Shown here: positions 51,473 through 60,075 of the stretch, one piece after another
How positions within the stretch are numbered: the first letter of the stretch is position 1
How the letters are laid out: each line of letters opens with the position of its first letter
Assembly (NCBI RefSeq): GCF_046530675.1
Contig: NZ_CP172558.1
Span: forward strand, 1,054,001-1,118,000
Reading direction: 5' to 3'
DNA: 64,000 nucleotides
Source: Chitinibacter sp046530675
GTDB lineage: Bacteria > Pseudomonadota > Gammaproteobacteria > Burkholderiales > Chitinibacteraceae
Made by a program: the position numbers and the translations under genes
Notes under the pieces: generated by a model
Told to the model about the DNA's origin: nothing
The model's input: the letters and a program-made list of their open reading frames with translations, nothing else
The model's database searches: none

Positions 51473-52555
51473 TCAATGCGATATCCGATCCAGAATAGCA
51501 ACCAGCTTGCTGCTGCTATTTTCCATCCGCTGCAACTGCTCCAGCACTTGTGTTTTCTGACCCGAATTCCAGGCATTAAGTGCGGCGCTACCGGACTGAT
51601 GAACCTCATTATGCGGCGCTTCAAGTTCACGATAAGCCGGATTTTTCCCGGCCAGCGCCTGTCCTTCACCGCCGTAATACCAGTGACCAAAACGGCATTG
51701 ATGCGGATCACTAGTCGGATGGGCATGGCCATGACCTGTTCCGCTGACTTGCTGGTAAACACGGAATTTGAACAGCAGATGATCAAGCTTGGCAACTTCA
51801 ACAAAACTGAGCAGCATATTTTTACCGACCAGTGTTTTCATCTGATCGGCTGCTTCAATCAGATGCGTCATATCCTGTGCCGCATTACGACCCAGTGAAC
51901 TGAATTGCGCAGTCTGTTCGGCCATATTGTTCATCGTTTGCTTGACCGACTGGGTTTCCGAACGAATCTCGCCAACCAACTGGGTAATGTCTTTGGTTGC
52001 TGAACCGGTACGTTCAGCCAGTTTGCGCACTTCATCGGCAACGACGGCAAAACCGCGCCCCTGCTCACCTGCGCGTGCAGCTTCAATCGCGGCATTGAGC
52101 GCCAACAGATTGGTCTGGTCGGCAATTTCCTTGATCATTTGCACAATGCCGGTGATCTCGACCGATTGCTGGTCAAGCTTGTCCACTTCCGCCACAGAAA
52201 CCGCAGCGGTTTGCGACAAATGAGTCAGATCATCGGCAATATGACTGATCGTTGCGCTATTGCGGCTGGCAACCTGACTTAACTCGGTTGCACAATGCAG
52301 CTCTTCTTGCATTTTCTGATTCATCACACCCAGTGAATGTGAAGATCCGCTCAAAGATTCGCCAAAATGCGCCAGAGTCTCAAACACGGACACATAGTAT
52401 TTTCCTTCGCCATTATCCTGATTTTGCAGACTGGCAATGAAATCCTGATCTTTATTCAGCTTGGTGTTTTCTTTTTTCAAGCGCTGATTTTCTTGTTCAA
52501 GCTGGGCTAGTTTTTCATACAGACTGGCAATCAACTTCTTTTGACCAAAAAACAT
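51473..52555 (-). CDS. Soluble chemoreceptor (MCP) with C-terminal CZB zinc-binding domain
   Basis: 360 residues from ATG 52555, with GGGGA 9 bases upstream. No transmembrane segment. The N-terminal coiled coil (KLAQLEQENQRLKKENTKLN) is followed by the MCP signalling domain with the highly conserved hairpin tip IADQTNLLALNAAIEAARAG and RGFAVVADEVRKLAERT. A C-terminal CZB domain (about 265-345) follows, with LDHLLFKFRVY, QCRFGHWYYGGEGQ and APHNEVH supplying His/Cys zinc ligands. It should control CheA in the cytoplasm in response to redox or zinc-related signals such as hypochlorite. It lies between parE and parC. Confidence 0.94.
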   Translation of the reverse strand: MFFGQKKLIASLYEKLAQLEQENQRLKKENTKLNKDQDFIASLQNQDNGEGKYYVSVFETLAHFGESLSGSSHSLGVMNQKMQEELHCATELSQVASRNSATISHIADDLTHLSQTAAVSVAEVDKLDQQSVEITGIVQMIKEIADQTNLLALNAAIEAARAGEQGRGFAVVADEVRKLAERTGSATKDITQLVGEIRSETQSVKQTMNNMAEQTAQFSSLGRNAAQDMTHLIEAADQMKTLVGKNMLLSFVEVAKLDHLLFKFRVYQQVSGTGHGHAHPTSDPHQCRFGHWYYGGEGQALAGKNPAYRELEAPHNEVHQSGSAALNAWNSGQKTQVLEQLQRMENSSSKLVAILDRISH

Positions 52556-52657
52556 TGAAATCCCCTGCATTACCCAATAATCCGAACAGTATAAGTCAAG
52601 TCGGTAAAGCAACGCTGCAACACAGTTCTCATGCATAGAAAAGGCAACGATTGCCAA

Positions 52658-52677
52658 CTTGTTTCACGTGAAACAAG
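52658..52677. promoter_or_regulatory. Perfect parS site between the chemoreceptor and parC
   Basis: CTTGTTTCACGTGAAACAAG is a perfect 20-bp palindrome that includes the full parS consensus TGTTTCACGTGAAACA. It lies in the divergent promoter region, 94 bases upstream of parC and 103 bases upstream of the chemoreceptor start. Confidence 0.92.
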
Positions 52678-52770
52678 GCGTTTGCGCTGCAGCGCTAAGG
52701 GTAAATGGCTAATTTCAGGATTTACCCGCTAAAATAGCCGCAATCATTTCATTTGCAGCCCACGGAAACC

Positions 52771-55152
52771 ATGTCTGAAACCATCGATTTGCTCGACGAC
52801 ACCTTAGAATCAGCCAGCGAAGCCACGCCAGTGAACGGCGGCGGGCAAGGCGGCCGCTTTATCGAAGCGCAAGTCTCAGCCACGCCCGACGACGGCGAAT
52901 CGGTGCAGCTTGGCCTGTATGCCGAAAAAAGCTATCTCGAATATGCAATGAGCGTCGTGAAAAGCCGCGCTTTGCCACAAGTTGAAGACGGCCAGAAACC
53001 GGTACAGCGCCGTATTCTGTACGCGATGCACGAGCTGGGGCTCACCGCAACGGCCAAGCCGATGAAATCGGCGCGTATCGTCGGCGATGTATTGGGTAAA
53101 TATCACCCGCACGGCGACCAGTCGGCGTACGACGCGCTAGTGCGCATCGCACAAAGTTTTTCGCTGCGTTATCCATTGATCGACGGCCACGGCAACTTTG
53201 GCTCGCGCGATGGCGATGGCGCTGCGGCCTATCGTTATACCGAAGCGCGTTTAACGCCGGTCGCCGATTTGTTGCTCGGCGAGCTTGACCAAGGAACGAC
53301 CGATTTCATTCCGAATTATGACGGCGCTTTCAAAGAGCCTGTCTTGCTCCCTGCCCGCCTGCCGATGCTCTTGCTCAATGGCGCTTCCGGCATTGCCGTC
53401 GGTATGGCAACCGAAATGCCGTCGCATAATCTGGGCGAAGTAGCCGACGCCAGCGTTGCACTGATTCGCAATCCCAAACTCACCACCGCCGAATTACTGG
53501 CCTATATTCAGGGCCCGGATTTGCCCGGTGGCGGCCAGATTATTTCATCGACACGCGATATTACCGCCGCGTATGAAAATGGCCGTGGCAGCCTGAAAGT
53601 ACGCGCACGCTGGGAAAAAGAAGACCTCGCACGTGGCCAATGGCAACTGATTATTACCGAATTGCCGCACGGTGCTTCGAGTCAGAAGATCCTCGAAGAA
53701 ATCGAAGACCTGACTAATCCGAAGGTCAAAAAAGGCAAAAAAGCGCTGACTCAGGAACAGATTCAAACCAAGCAATTGATCCTGAGCGTACTCGATCGCG
53801 TGCGTGATGAATCGGGTCGTGATTGCGATGTGCGGCTGGTTTTCGAGCCCAAATCATCGCGCCAGAATGCCGACGAGCTGATGAACTTGCTGATGGCGCA
53901 CACCAGTCTGGAAACCAGCCTGTCGATCAATATGGTCACCATCGGTCGCGATGGTCGCCCGGCGCAAAAAACGCTGCGCGACATCATCGCCGAATGGATT
54001 GATTTCCGCTTTGTCACCGTCACGCGTCGCGTCGAGCATCGCCTTGGTCAAGTCAACGACCGCATCCATATTCTGGAAGGCCGCTTGCTGGTCTTACTCA
54101 ATATCGACGAAGTGATCCGCATTATCCGCAACGCCGACGACCCGAAAGCCGATCTGATGGCGGCGTTTGCCTTATCCGAGCGTCAAGCCGAAGATATTCT
54201 CGAAATCCGTTTGCGCCAATTGGCGCGGCTCGAAGGCATCAAAATCGAGCAGGAATTGTCGAATTTGCGCGATGAAAAAGCCGAGCTGGAAAACCTGCTC
54301 GCCAATCCGTCGGCGATGCAGAAACAGATCATCAAAGAAATCGAAGCGGATAAAAAGAAATACGCCGACCCGCGCAGAACACTGATCGAGCACGCCGAGC
54401 GGGCTTCGGTCGAAGTCGCCGTCGTCGACGAGCCGTGTACGATTATCCTGTCGGAAAAAGGCTGGCTACGTTCACGTCAGGGGTATGGGCTGGATCTCCA
54501 GAACCTGAGCTTCAAAGACGGCGATACCCTGCTTGCCGCCATCGAATGCCGCACTGTCGATCAAATCGCGCTATTTGGCAGCGATGGGCGGGTTTACACC
54601 GTTCAGGCCTCAGTGATTCCCGGCGGGCGTGGCGATGGCGTTCCGGTGACGACCTTGGTTGATCTGGTCGCCAAAACGCGCATTACGCAAATGCTCGCCG
54701 CCAAAGCCGGCGAATGGCTGGTGATCGCCAATTCATCAGGCTATGGCTTCGCGTGTCAGGCCGATAATCTGCTTAGCCGCCAGAAGGCGGGCAAGAGCTT
54801 TATCACGCTCGAAGGCAATGAAACGCTGCTGCGCGTGATGCCGTTTACGCCGGTCGACGGTGCAATTGTGGCGTGTCTGTCCAAAGCCGGCAAATTGCAC
54901 CTGTTCGCGTACAGCGAATTCAAGCAACTCGCAGGCGGTGGCCGCGGCGTCATTACGATGGCGCTCGACGACAAGGACGAACTGGCCGCGATCACGATTT
55001 GCGACGGAAATACGCTTAAATTAGCCGGAACAGGTCGTGGCGGCGCGCCAAAAGAAATGATACTCGACGCCAATGAAATGGCGCCATATATCGGCAAACG
55101 CGCGCGTAAAGGCAAACCGATCAATGCCGGTTTGAAATTTCCCGGATTTTAA
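52771..55152 (+). CDS. parC: DNA topoisomerase IV subunit A
   Basis: 793 residues from ATG 52771. Breakage-reunion domain: LEYAMSVVKSRALPQVEDGQ, YHPHGDQSAYDALVRIAQ, and DGDGAAAYRYTEARLTP with the catalytic Tyr near residue 155. The C-terminal beta-pinwheel (about 555-790) is degenerate and lacks the GyrA box, which together with overall length indicates ParC rather than GyrA. The quinolone-determining positions in the helix before the tyrosine read GDQSAYDALV, with Ser replaced by Gln relative to E. coli order uncertain. It partners with ParE encoded 1.5 kb upstream. Confidence 0.96.
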   Translation: MSETIDLLDDTLESASEATPVNGGGQGGRFIEAQVSATPDDGESVQLGLYAEKSYLEYAMSVVKSRALPQVEDGQKPVQRRILYAMHELGLTATAKPMKSARIVGDVLGKYHPHGDQSAYDALVRIAQSFSLRYPLIDGHGNFGSRDGDGAAAYRYTEARLTPVADLLLGELDQGTTDFIPNYDGAFKEPVLLPARLPMLLLNGASGIAVGMATEMPSHNLGEVADASVALIRNPKLTTAELLAYIQGPDLPGGGQIISSTRDITAAYENGRGSLKVRARWEKEDLARGQWQLIITELPHGASSQKILEEIEDLTNPKVKKGKKALTQEQIQTKQLILSVLDRVRDESGRDCDVRLVFEPKSSRQNADELMNLLMAHTSLETSLSINMVTIGRDGRPAQKTLRDIIAEWIDFRFVTVTRRVEHRLGQVNDRIHILEGRLLVLLNIDEVIRIIRNADDPKADLMAAFALSERQAEDILEIRLRQLARLEGIKIEQELSNLRDEKAELENLLANPSAMQKQIIKEIEADKKKYADPRRTLIEHAERASVEVAVVDEPCTIILSEKGWLRSRQGYGLDLQNLSFKDGDTLLAAIECRTVDQIALFGSDGRVYTVQASVIPGGRGDGVPVTTLVDLVAKTRITQMLAAKAGEWLVIANSSGYGFACQADNLLSRQKAGKSFITLEGNETLLRVMPFTPVDGAIVACLSKAGKLHLFAYSEFKQLAGGGRGVITMALDDKDELAAITICDGNTLKLAGTGRGGAPKEMILDANEMAPYIGKRARKGKPINAGLKFPGF

Positions 55153-55158
55153 ACCGCG

Positions 55159-55689
55159 ATGAATTTACCCGCTCATTTGCAAACCATCTGGCAAGACCTC
55201 GGCATTGAACCCGAGGTTTTGCAGCAGAAATCGCTGTGCGTGTTTGACGAAGCCGAGGAACTCGTCGACGTTGAAACCACTTTTGACGGCCGCGTCTGGC
55301 AACTCACGCCAGCTGCGGCACAAGCATGGCAAGCGATGCAGGCCGCCGCATTGACCGACGGCATCGAGCTGAAAATCGCTTCGGCCTACCGCGCCAGCTC
55401 GCGACAAGTCGAGCTGATTCAACGCAAGCTCGATTTAGGCCAAAGCATCAATGAAATCCTGCAAGTGCTCGCCCCACCCGGTTGCAGCGAACACCACACC
55501 GGCCGCGCACTCGACATCTACCAGCCCGGCGGCCCTGTCGTTGAAGAAGCTTTTGAGACGACAACGGCATTTGCCTGGTTGCAGCAATACGCCAAGATTT
55601 ACGGCTTTACGCTGTCTTTCCCGCGCGATAATGCTTTTGCTTATGTGTATGAACCTTGGCACTGGTGCTGGCACCCGCCTCACCCATAA
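55159..55689 (+). CDS. M15 family D-alanyl-D-alanine carboxypeptidase-like protein
   Basis: 176 residues, no signal peptide. Zinc peptidase motifs of the VanY type: IASAYRASSRQVELI (about 73-87), SEHHTGRALDIYQ with zinc His and Asp (about 111-123), and YEPWHWCW with the third His near the C-terminus. It should cleave D-Ala-D-Ala peptides of peptidoglycan, though the lack of an export signal leaves its site of action open. It starts six bases after the parC stop and is likely co-transcribed. Confidence 0.9.
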   Translation: MNLPAHLQTIWQDLGIEPEVLQQKSLCVFDEAEELVDVETTFDGRVWQLTPAAAQAWQAMQAAALTDGIELKIASAYRASSRQVELIQRKLDLGQSINEILQVLAPPGCSEHHTGRALDIYQPGGPVVEEAFETTTAFAWLQQYAKIYGFTLSFPRDNAFAYVYEPWHWCWHPPHP

Positions 55690-55807
55690 CTCCTAGGACA
55701 AAAGTGCTAGGGGAAAAAAGGGACTGAATATTTGGCCAATAGCGACGATATTAAGCATATGGATACAGGAAAAACGGCATCTGCCGCGTATCCAGAAGAA
55801 GAACATC

Positions 55808-55987
55808 ATGACCTATGCCATCCATCCTGTGTGGGAAACCACCGGCCGCCCTGAATCAATGCGCTACGGCCTATATCGGGTCAGCGCCACAGGCGAAATC
55901 GAAATCGCGCGTGCCAGTCGGCTCGAATCAGTTGAAAATTTGCGCCAGCAGCTATTGCAGAGTCAGGGCAAACGGAGACCCTGGTAA
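55808..55987 (+). CDS. Small conserved-looking protein, 59 residues
   Basis: 59 residues from ATG 55808, with AAGAAGAA just upstream. It reads MTYAIHPVWETTGRPESMRY and later LESVENLRQQLLQSQGKRRP. No signal or membrane segment. It is followed after about 20 bases by a strong terminator, which supports it as a real transcribed unit. No family recognised; the charged, soluble composition suggests a cytoplasmic protein. Confidence 0.6.
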   Translation: MTYAIHPVWETTGRPESMRYGLYRVSATGEIEIARASRLESVENLRQQLLQSQGKRRPW

Positions 55988-56009
55988 GTCGCTGAATCAA
56001 GCAGAATAA

Positions 56010-56044
56010 AAAAACCGCGCTCCTTCAGGGGGCGCGGTTTTTTT
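56010..56044 (+). terminator. Strong intrinsic terminator
   Basis: AAAACCGCGC and GCGCGGTTTT form the stem, with a loop around TCCTTCAGGG, followed by TTTTTTT. A-runs on the left also make it suitable for the minus-strand gene ending at 56069. Confidence 0.9.
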
Positions 56045-56068
56045 CGTCGCAATAACTCCAATCAGCCA

Positions 56069-56569
56069 TCAAACTTCACCAATATAATCCGCCTTGCCGA
56101 TTTCAACCCCATTACTGCGCAGTAAATCGTAAGCCGTGGTCAGATGGAAATAAAAATTCGGTGTCAAAAAAGACAATAGATAAAATTCGGCACTCATCGG
56201 CTTATCCGGCATAAATGGCAGCACAATGGTTTTGCCTGCCGCATTGGCAAAAGCCGATTCGGGAACCGAATTGATAAAACTGATGGTCTCGTCGATCCGT
56301 TTTTTCAGCTCGGCAAAGGTTTTTTCATTATCGTCATGCTTGGGTGCCGTGGTGTCAGATAAGCGCGCGACGCAGAATTTGGCATTATCACAGGCAATCT
56401 GAACCTGTTTCACCAGTGGCAGCATATCCGGAGCCAGACGCAAACCCAGCATCGTTTCGTCGCTGACTTTTTTACTCAGTGCAAAATCGGCACCTTTATC
56501 GAGCAAATGAGCCAGTTGCTGCAAAGCACGGGCATAAACCGGAACTGATAATTGATAATAACTGAACAT
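56069..56569 (-). CDS. DUF1993 family protein
   Basis: 166 residues from ATG 56569, with GGAGA 7 bases upstream. Conserved features of DUF1993: SYYQLSVPVYARALQQLAHL at the N-terminus, LAPDMLPLVKQVQIACDNAK and FYFHLTTAYDLLRSNGVEIG near the C-terminus. This small all-helical cytoplasmic family, related to the DinB-like four-helix fold, has no known function. It lies 41 bases downstream of the CPT-like kinase gene in the same direction. Confidence 0.88.
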   Translation of the reverse strand: MFSYYQLSVPVYARALQQLAHLLDKGADFALSKKVSDETMLGLRLAPDMLPLVKQVQIACDNAKFCVARLSDTTAPKHDDNEKTFAELKKRIDETISFINSVPESAFANAAGKTIVLPFMPDKPMSAEFYLLSFLTPNFYFHLTTAYDLLRSNGVEIGKADYIGEV

Positions 56570-56609
56570 TATGATTCTCCAGTGGGCATAGAACACTTAA
56601 GCATGGCGT

Positions 56610-57191
56610 TTAAGCCAGCATATTCAAGTGTTCCAGCGTATCAATCGCACCATTCAATATACGTCCATCATGTATATATCTACAAATCAATCCAGCATTA
56701 TCTTCTGGCGATATACCCATGGTATTTACTTGCAAATCATAACTCATTTCCTGATGGACGCGCTCCAGCTCCCATGCGGCCTGCCCTTGCGGACGATTGC
56801 CGCGCGCCATTTCCCGGCGCTCAAGCTCGTCCTGATCGCAAAACACCCCGACCAGCAAAACCCGATAACCGGCCAGCTCAGTCAGCAACTCGCGCTTTTC
56901 ATCGCGTTCACACCAGGCATTGTCAATAATCAGCAAACAACCGGCCTGCAACAGGCCCGGCAAAGCATAATGATAGGCACGCACCAGCTGTGCAAAGTCA
57001 TGCCCACGCCGTTGTACTGCCAAGCCCGTTTGCACTGCTTGCAGATCGCTCGCGGGCAAGGCATCCAGAATGGCATCGATGCTGAAATTCAAAAATTGTT
57101 GTGGCAGCTGTTCCTGCAAGGCACGCGCGATACTGGTTTTACCCGAACTGCTGCAGCCATTAAGAACAATAACCTGCGGTAAATTGGACAT
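56610..57191 (-). CDS. P-loop kinase, chloramphenicol phosphotransferase-like
   Basis: 193 residues. Walker A LNGCSSSGKTSIARAL near residues 10-25; FSIDAILDALP with the Asp that follows the P-loop in CPT-type kinases; LLIIDNAWCERDEKREL and VGVFCDQDELERREMARGNR, a lid-like segment with paired Arg. This matches the CPT family, named for an enzyme that phosphorylates chloramphenicol. Family members in other genomes have diverse unknown substrates, so resistance is not implied. Confidence 0.8.
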   Translation of the reverse strand: MSNLPQVIVLNGCSSSGKTSIARALQEQLPQQFLNFSIDAILDALPASDLQAVQTGLAVQRRGHDFAQLVRAYHYALPGLLQAGCLLIIDNAWCERDEKRELLTELAGYRVLLVGVFCDQDELERREMARGNRPQGQAAWELERVHQEMSYDLQVNTMGISPEDNAGLICRYIHDGRILNGAIDTLEHLNMLA

Positions 57192-57202
57192 TTTAAAGAC
57201 TC

Positions 57203-57228
57203 AAAAAAGCCCGATTAAAATCGGGCTG
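57203..57228 (-). terminator. Intrinsic terminator of thiD
   Basis: On the minus strand AGCCCGATT and AATCGGGCT form a 9-bp stem with a 2-base loop, followed by TTTTT. It lies 10 bases after the thiD stop. Confidence 0.88.
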
Positions 57229-57237
57229 TGCTTTTTA

Positions 57238-58113
57238 CTAAATCGATTTGGGTTCGTCATCGTCGGTCGCATCAAACTCGATCACACTCGGCGGCACTTC
57301 ATCAGCCGGTGGTCGCGCCCAGAACAGGCGGTCAGGAATCATTTGCCCCATGCCGGGCCTGAATGCATTGGACAGCGCCTGATAGGTATAGTCCTGCGCT
57401 TCCTGCATTGCCGTCGCAATATCGGCGCCGTTGGCCATCGCACCGGCCAGCGCCGAAGCCAGCGTCGCACCGGCACCATGATAACTGCCCGGCAGTCTGT
57501 CCCAGTTATCGCTGCGAACCCGACCCATGCGGCTATAGAGTGTATTAATCACTTTCGGCGTTTTTTCATGCGTTCCGGCGATCAGCACATATTCGCAGCC
57601 GCATTGCAAAATCCGCTGCGCAGCGGCATCCAGCGGCAAGTCTTCCTGCTCATCCGGGTCTTCCGAACCGAGCTTGCGTGCATCATTGCTATTGCAGCTC
57701 ACCAAAAAACTGTGCGGCAGCAATAACTCGCGCATCGCACTATACAGATCTTCATCGGCCAGCTCTTCACCACGACCCATGCTGAAAACCGGTTCGAGAA
57801 TCAGCGGAATTTCGGGATAGTCCGAAGCAATTTCGGCAATCACGGCCAGGTTTTCAACCGTCCCGACCATGCCGACCTTGATTGCATCGATTTTGATGTC
57901 TTCCAGAATAAAGCGCGCTTGCTCGTCAAGAAACTCGCTATCAACCGACTGGAAAACCTGTACACCAGCGGTATCCTGCACCGTCATCGCAGTCACGATA
58001 GGCAGAGCATGGCAACCTAAGGACGCCAGAGTCAGTACATCGGCCATCAGGCCTGCACCGCCGGAAGGATCGTTGGCAGCAAAAACCAGCACAGTGGGCG
58101 GAGTCGAAATCAT
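57238..58113 (-). CDS. thiD: Hydroxymethylpyrimidine/phosphomethylpyrimidine kinase
   Basis: 291 residues. Ribokinase-like fold with VLVFAANDPSGGAGLMADVL at the N-terminus, TAMTVQDTAGVQVF, IKVGMVGTVENL, and the C-terminal anion hole DRLPGSYHGAGATLASALAG with the catalytic Asp replaced or shifted to the nearby G-A-G motif. It carries out the two phosphorylations of the HMP branch of thiamine synthesis in the cytoplasm. It is divergent from the rubredoxin gene, an arrangement often seen in betaproteobacteria. A tail of about 30 extra acidic residues (VIEFDATDDDEPKS) is present. Confidence 0.92.
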   Translation of the reverse strand: MISTPPTVLVFAANDPSGGAGLMADVLTLASLGCHALPIVTAMTVQDTAGVQVFQSVDSEFLDEQARFILEDIKIDAIKVGMVGTVENLAVIAEIASDYPEIPLILEPVFSMGRGEELADEDLYSAMRELLLPHSFLVSCNSNDARKLGSEDPDEQEDLPLDAAAQRILQCGCEYVLIAGTHEKTPKVINTLYSRMGRVRSDNWDRLPGSYHGAGATLASALAGAMANGADIATAMQEAQDYTYQALSNAFRPGMGQMIPDRLFWARPPADEVPPSVIEFDATDDDEPKSI

Positions 58114-58185
58114 AAGTGGAAATAGCCCAGAATAAGTTTAAAATCGGTCTGTGAATTCTAAACCACTCTGCATGGGTTTACGCTG

Positions 58186-58350
58186 ATGAAAAAATATATG
58201 TGCCTGATTTGTGCGTTTATCTACGACGAAGCCGAAGGCCGCCCCGAAGACAATATTGCGCCCGGAACCAAATGGGAAGATGTCCCGGTCAACTGGACCT
58301 GCCCTGATTGTGGCGCACGCAAAAGCGATTTTGAAATGGTTGAAATCTAA
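58186..58350 (+). CDS. Rubredoxin
   Basis: 54 residues from ATG 58186. The two iron-binding knuckles are MCLICAFIYDE (CxxC near residues 6-9) and WTCPDCGARKSDF (CxxC near 39-42), with the core PEDNIAPGTKWEDVP. A small cytoplasmic electron carrier with one iron bound by four cysteines. It is transcribed away from thiD and shares the short region between them. The electron partners are not encoded nearby. Confidence 0.97.
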   Translation: MKKYMCLICAFIYDEAEGRPEDNIAPGTKWEDVPVNWTCPDCGARKSDFEMVEI

Positions 58351-58376
58351 GCTGCAAAGCCTGTTGCATACCATAT

Positions 58377-58429
58377 AGGGTATATTCACCCAAGCATTTA
58401 CCAATATATTGTTGAAACAAATACCCCTA
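58377..58429. repeat. GTAT-type palindrome after rubredoxin
   Basis: AGGGTATATTCACCC (58377) and CAAATACCCCTA (to 58429) are imperfect inverted ends. It lies 27 bases after the rubredoxin stop. Confidence 0.6.
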
Positions 58430-58470
58430 ATATCAAGCTGATTGGGTAGCTATCTCCGCTTAATATGCAG

Positions 58471-58538
58471 GCTCGGCTTGAGCCGACCAAATATAATCAG
58501 GAAGCGACCAAAGCTCGGCTAAAGCCGACCCTACAGCT
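58471..58538. repeat. GTCGGCT-type short palindromes
   Basis: Two short hairpins, GCTCGGCTTGAGCCGA and CTCGGCTAAAGCCGA followed by CCCTACAG, about 27 bases apart. A related TCGACTAAAGTCGACCCTAC is at 59597. This is a common dispersed proteobacterial repeat. Confidence 0.65.
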
Positions 58539-58607
58539 CAATGATTTAAGCACGTTGAGGTAGACACCTGATCAGGGGTGTCAATGACCAGATCATGGAG
58601 AATCATC

Positions 58608-59474
58608 ATGAAAAAGACTCTGATTATCGCCAGCATGGCCTTGCTGGCTGGCTGTCAGCAGGTCAATACGACCCAAAGCGGTGCTGTGGGCGCCAATCGC
58701 ACGCAGAAAATGAGCACCCTGCTCTCTAGCGATCAGGTCGACCAGATGGCCGCGGCTTCGTACAACGAAACCCTTAGCAAAGCCCGGCAAAAAAATGTTC
58801 TGTTAGCTGCAAATGATCCAATGACAATCCGGGTTAAAAAAATTGCCAATCGGCTGATTCCGCAAACAGGCATTTTTCGCCCCGAAGCGGCCAACTGGGA
58901 ATGGGAAGTCAACGTAGAGAAAAGCCCCGAGCTCAATGCCTATTGCATGGCGGGTGGCAAAATCATGTTTTACAGCGGCATCATTGAAAAACTGAAGCTC
59001 ACCGACGACGAAATCGCCCAGATCATGGGGCACGAAATCAGCCATGCCTTGCGCGAACACAGTCGCGAACGGATGAGCGAGCAATACACCAAGCAACTGA
59101 GTATTCAGGGCATCTCGATTGCAGCCTCTATCCTCGGTGGCGGCAAATACGCCGATCTGACCAACACCGCCTTGAGCGTTGGCAGTACGGCATACGATCT
59201 GACGCTGGCTTTGCCCAATAGCCGCACACATGAATCCGAAGCCGACATGATGGGTCTCGAGCTTGCTGCCCGCGCCGGTTACAACCCGCGTGCCTCGGTG
59301 ACGCTCTGGCAGAAAATGGCCGCTGCCAGCAAAGGCTCATCGCCGGAATTTTTATCAACCCACCCGTCAAGCCAGACGCGGATTGCCGAGCTGGAAGCCA
59401 AAATTCCGGTCGTTCAGCCCTTGTATGAAGCGGCCAACAAATCAGCAGCGACACCCGCTAAAAAGAAAAAGTAA
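58608..59474 (+). CDS. M48 family metalloprotease lipoprotein (LoiP/YcaL-like)
   Basis: 288 residues from ATG 58608, with ATGGAGAA upstream. Lipoprotein signal MKKTLIIASMALLAGC with the lipobox Cys at residue 16, so it is probably outer-membrane anchored. Zinc protease motif IMGHEISHALREHSRE (HExxH near 144-148) and downstream ESEADMMGLELAARAG (third ligand Glu). LSTHPSSQTRIAEL is the conserved C-terminal segment. Relatives such as LoiP and BepA degrade misfolded outer membrane proteins. It ends with a Lys-rich tail AATPAKKKK. Confidence 0.93.
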   Translation: MKKTLIIASMALLAGCQQVNTTQSGAVGANRTQKMSTLLSSDQVDQMAAASYNETLSKARQKNVLLAANDPMTIRVKKIANRLIPQTGIFRPEAANWEWEVNVEKSPELNAYCMAGGKIMFYSGIIEKLKLTDDEIAQIMGHEISHALREHSRERMSEQYTKQLSIQGISIAASILGGGKYADLTNTALSVGSTAYDLTLALPNSRTHESEADMMGLELAARAGYNPRASVTLWQKMAAASKGSSPEFLSTHPSSQTRIAELEAKIPVVQPLYEAANKSAATPAKKKK

Positions 59475-59512
59475 GCAGCCTATTGATCCGCCTCTTTAAA
59501 GTTTGAACATTG

Positions 59513-59619
59513 CAGGAGCGGGCTTGCCCGCAAAATCATCTAGGTCGCGGGCAAGCCTGCTGCTACTTAAAACATCAGAGAGCCGGATCAACTGAGTCGA
59601 CTAAAGTCGACCCTACAGG
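59513..59619. repeat. REP-type palindromes before hemJ
   Basis: GGCTTGCCCGC (59521-59531) and its complement (59547-59557) form an 11-bp stem; the sequence GCAGGAGCGGGCTTGCCCGC resembles REP sequences known from Pseudomonas. A shorter hairpin TCGACTAAAGTCGA follows at 59597. No gene. Confidence 0.7.
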
Positions 59620-59631
59620 ACTATTTCATAT

Positions 59632-60066
59632 ATGGAAAACGCCATGCTCTGGGTCAAATCATTCCACATCATTTTTGTCATCAGCTGGTTTGCCGGGCTG
59701 TTTTATCTGCCGCGGATTTTCGTCAATCAGGCGATGGCGAGCGAAGCAGCCGAACAAACCCGGCTGGGTCTGATGGCCAGAAAGCTGTACCGCTTTATGA
59801 CACCGATTGCCATATTGGCATTGATTTTCGGGCTGTGGAACTGGAGTTTTTATGGCTTTTATCTGGGACAAGGCTGGGCGTGGATGCACGTCAAACTGAC
59901 ATTGGTGACCGCCTTAATTGCCTATCACGCCTGGTGTGGCAAAATTTATCGCGATTTTGCTGCAGGCAAAAATACCCGCAGCCATCTCTGGTATCGTGTT
60001 TTCAATGAAGTTCCCGTCCTGATCCTCATTGCGGTGGTGATTCTGGTCGTCGTTAAACCTTTTTAA
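59632..60066 (+). CDS. hemJ: Protoporphyrinogen oxidase HemJ
   Basis: 144 residues, four transmembrane helices. FHIIFVISWFAGLFYLPRIF near residues 11-30 carries the conserved His and the LPR motif, and RKLYRFMTPIAI and WMHVKLTLVTALIAYH are the other family signatures. It oxidises protoporphyrinogen IX to protoporphyrin IX in the inner membrane. ATG 59632 is used, with AGGA about 11 bases upstream; a second ATG at 59644 (MLWVKSFHI) fits the usual family start as well. It lies in the same region as hemL, though not in one operon with certainty. Confidence 0.92.
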   Translation: MENAMLWVKSFHIIFVISWFAGLFYLPRIFVNQAMASEAAEQTRLGLMARKLYRFMTPIAILALIFGLWNWSFYGFYLGQGWAWMHVKLTLVTALIAYHAWCGKIYRDFAAGKNTRSHLWYRVFNEVPVLILIAVVILVVVKPF

Positions 60067-60075
60067 GAGTATGCA

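Noticed and set aside
56610..57191. Chloramphenicol resistance gene
   Set aside because: Only the family fold is supported; the substrate of CPT-like kinases cannot be read from sequence.
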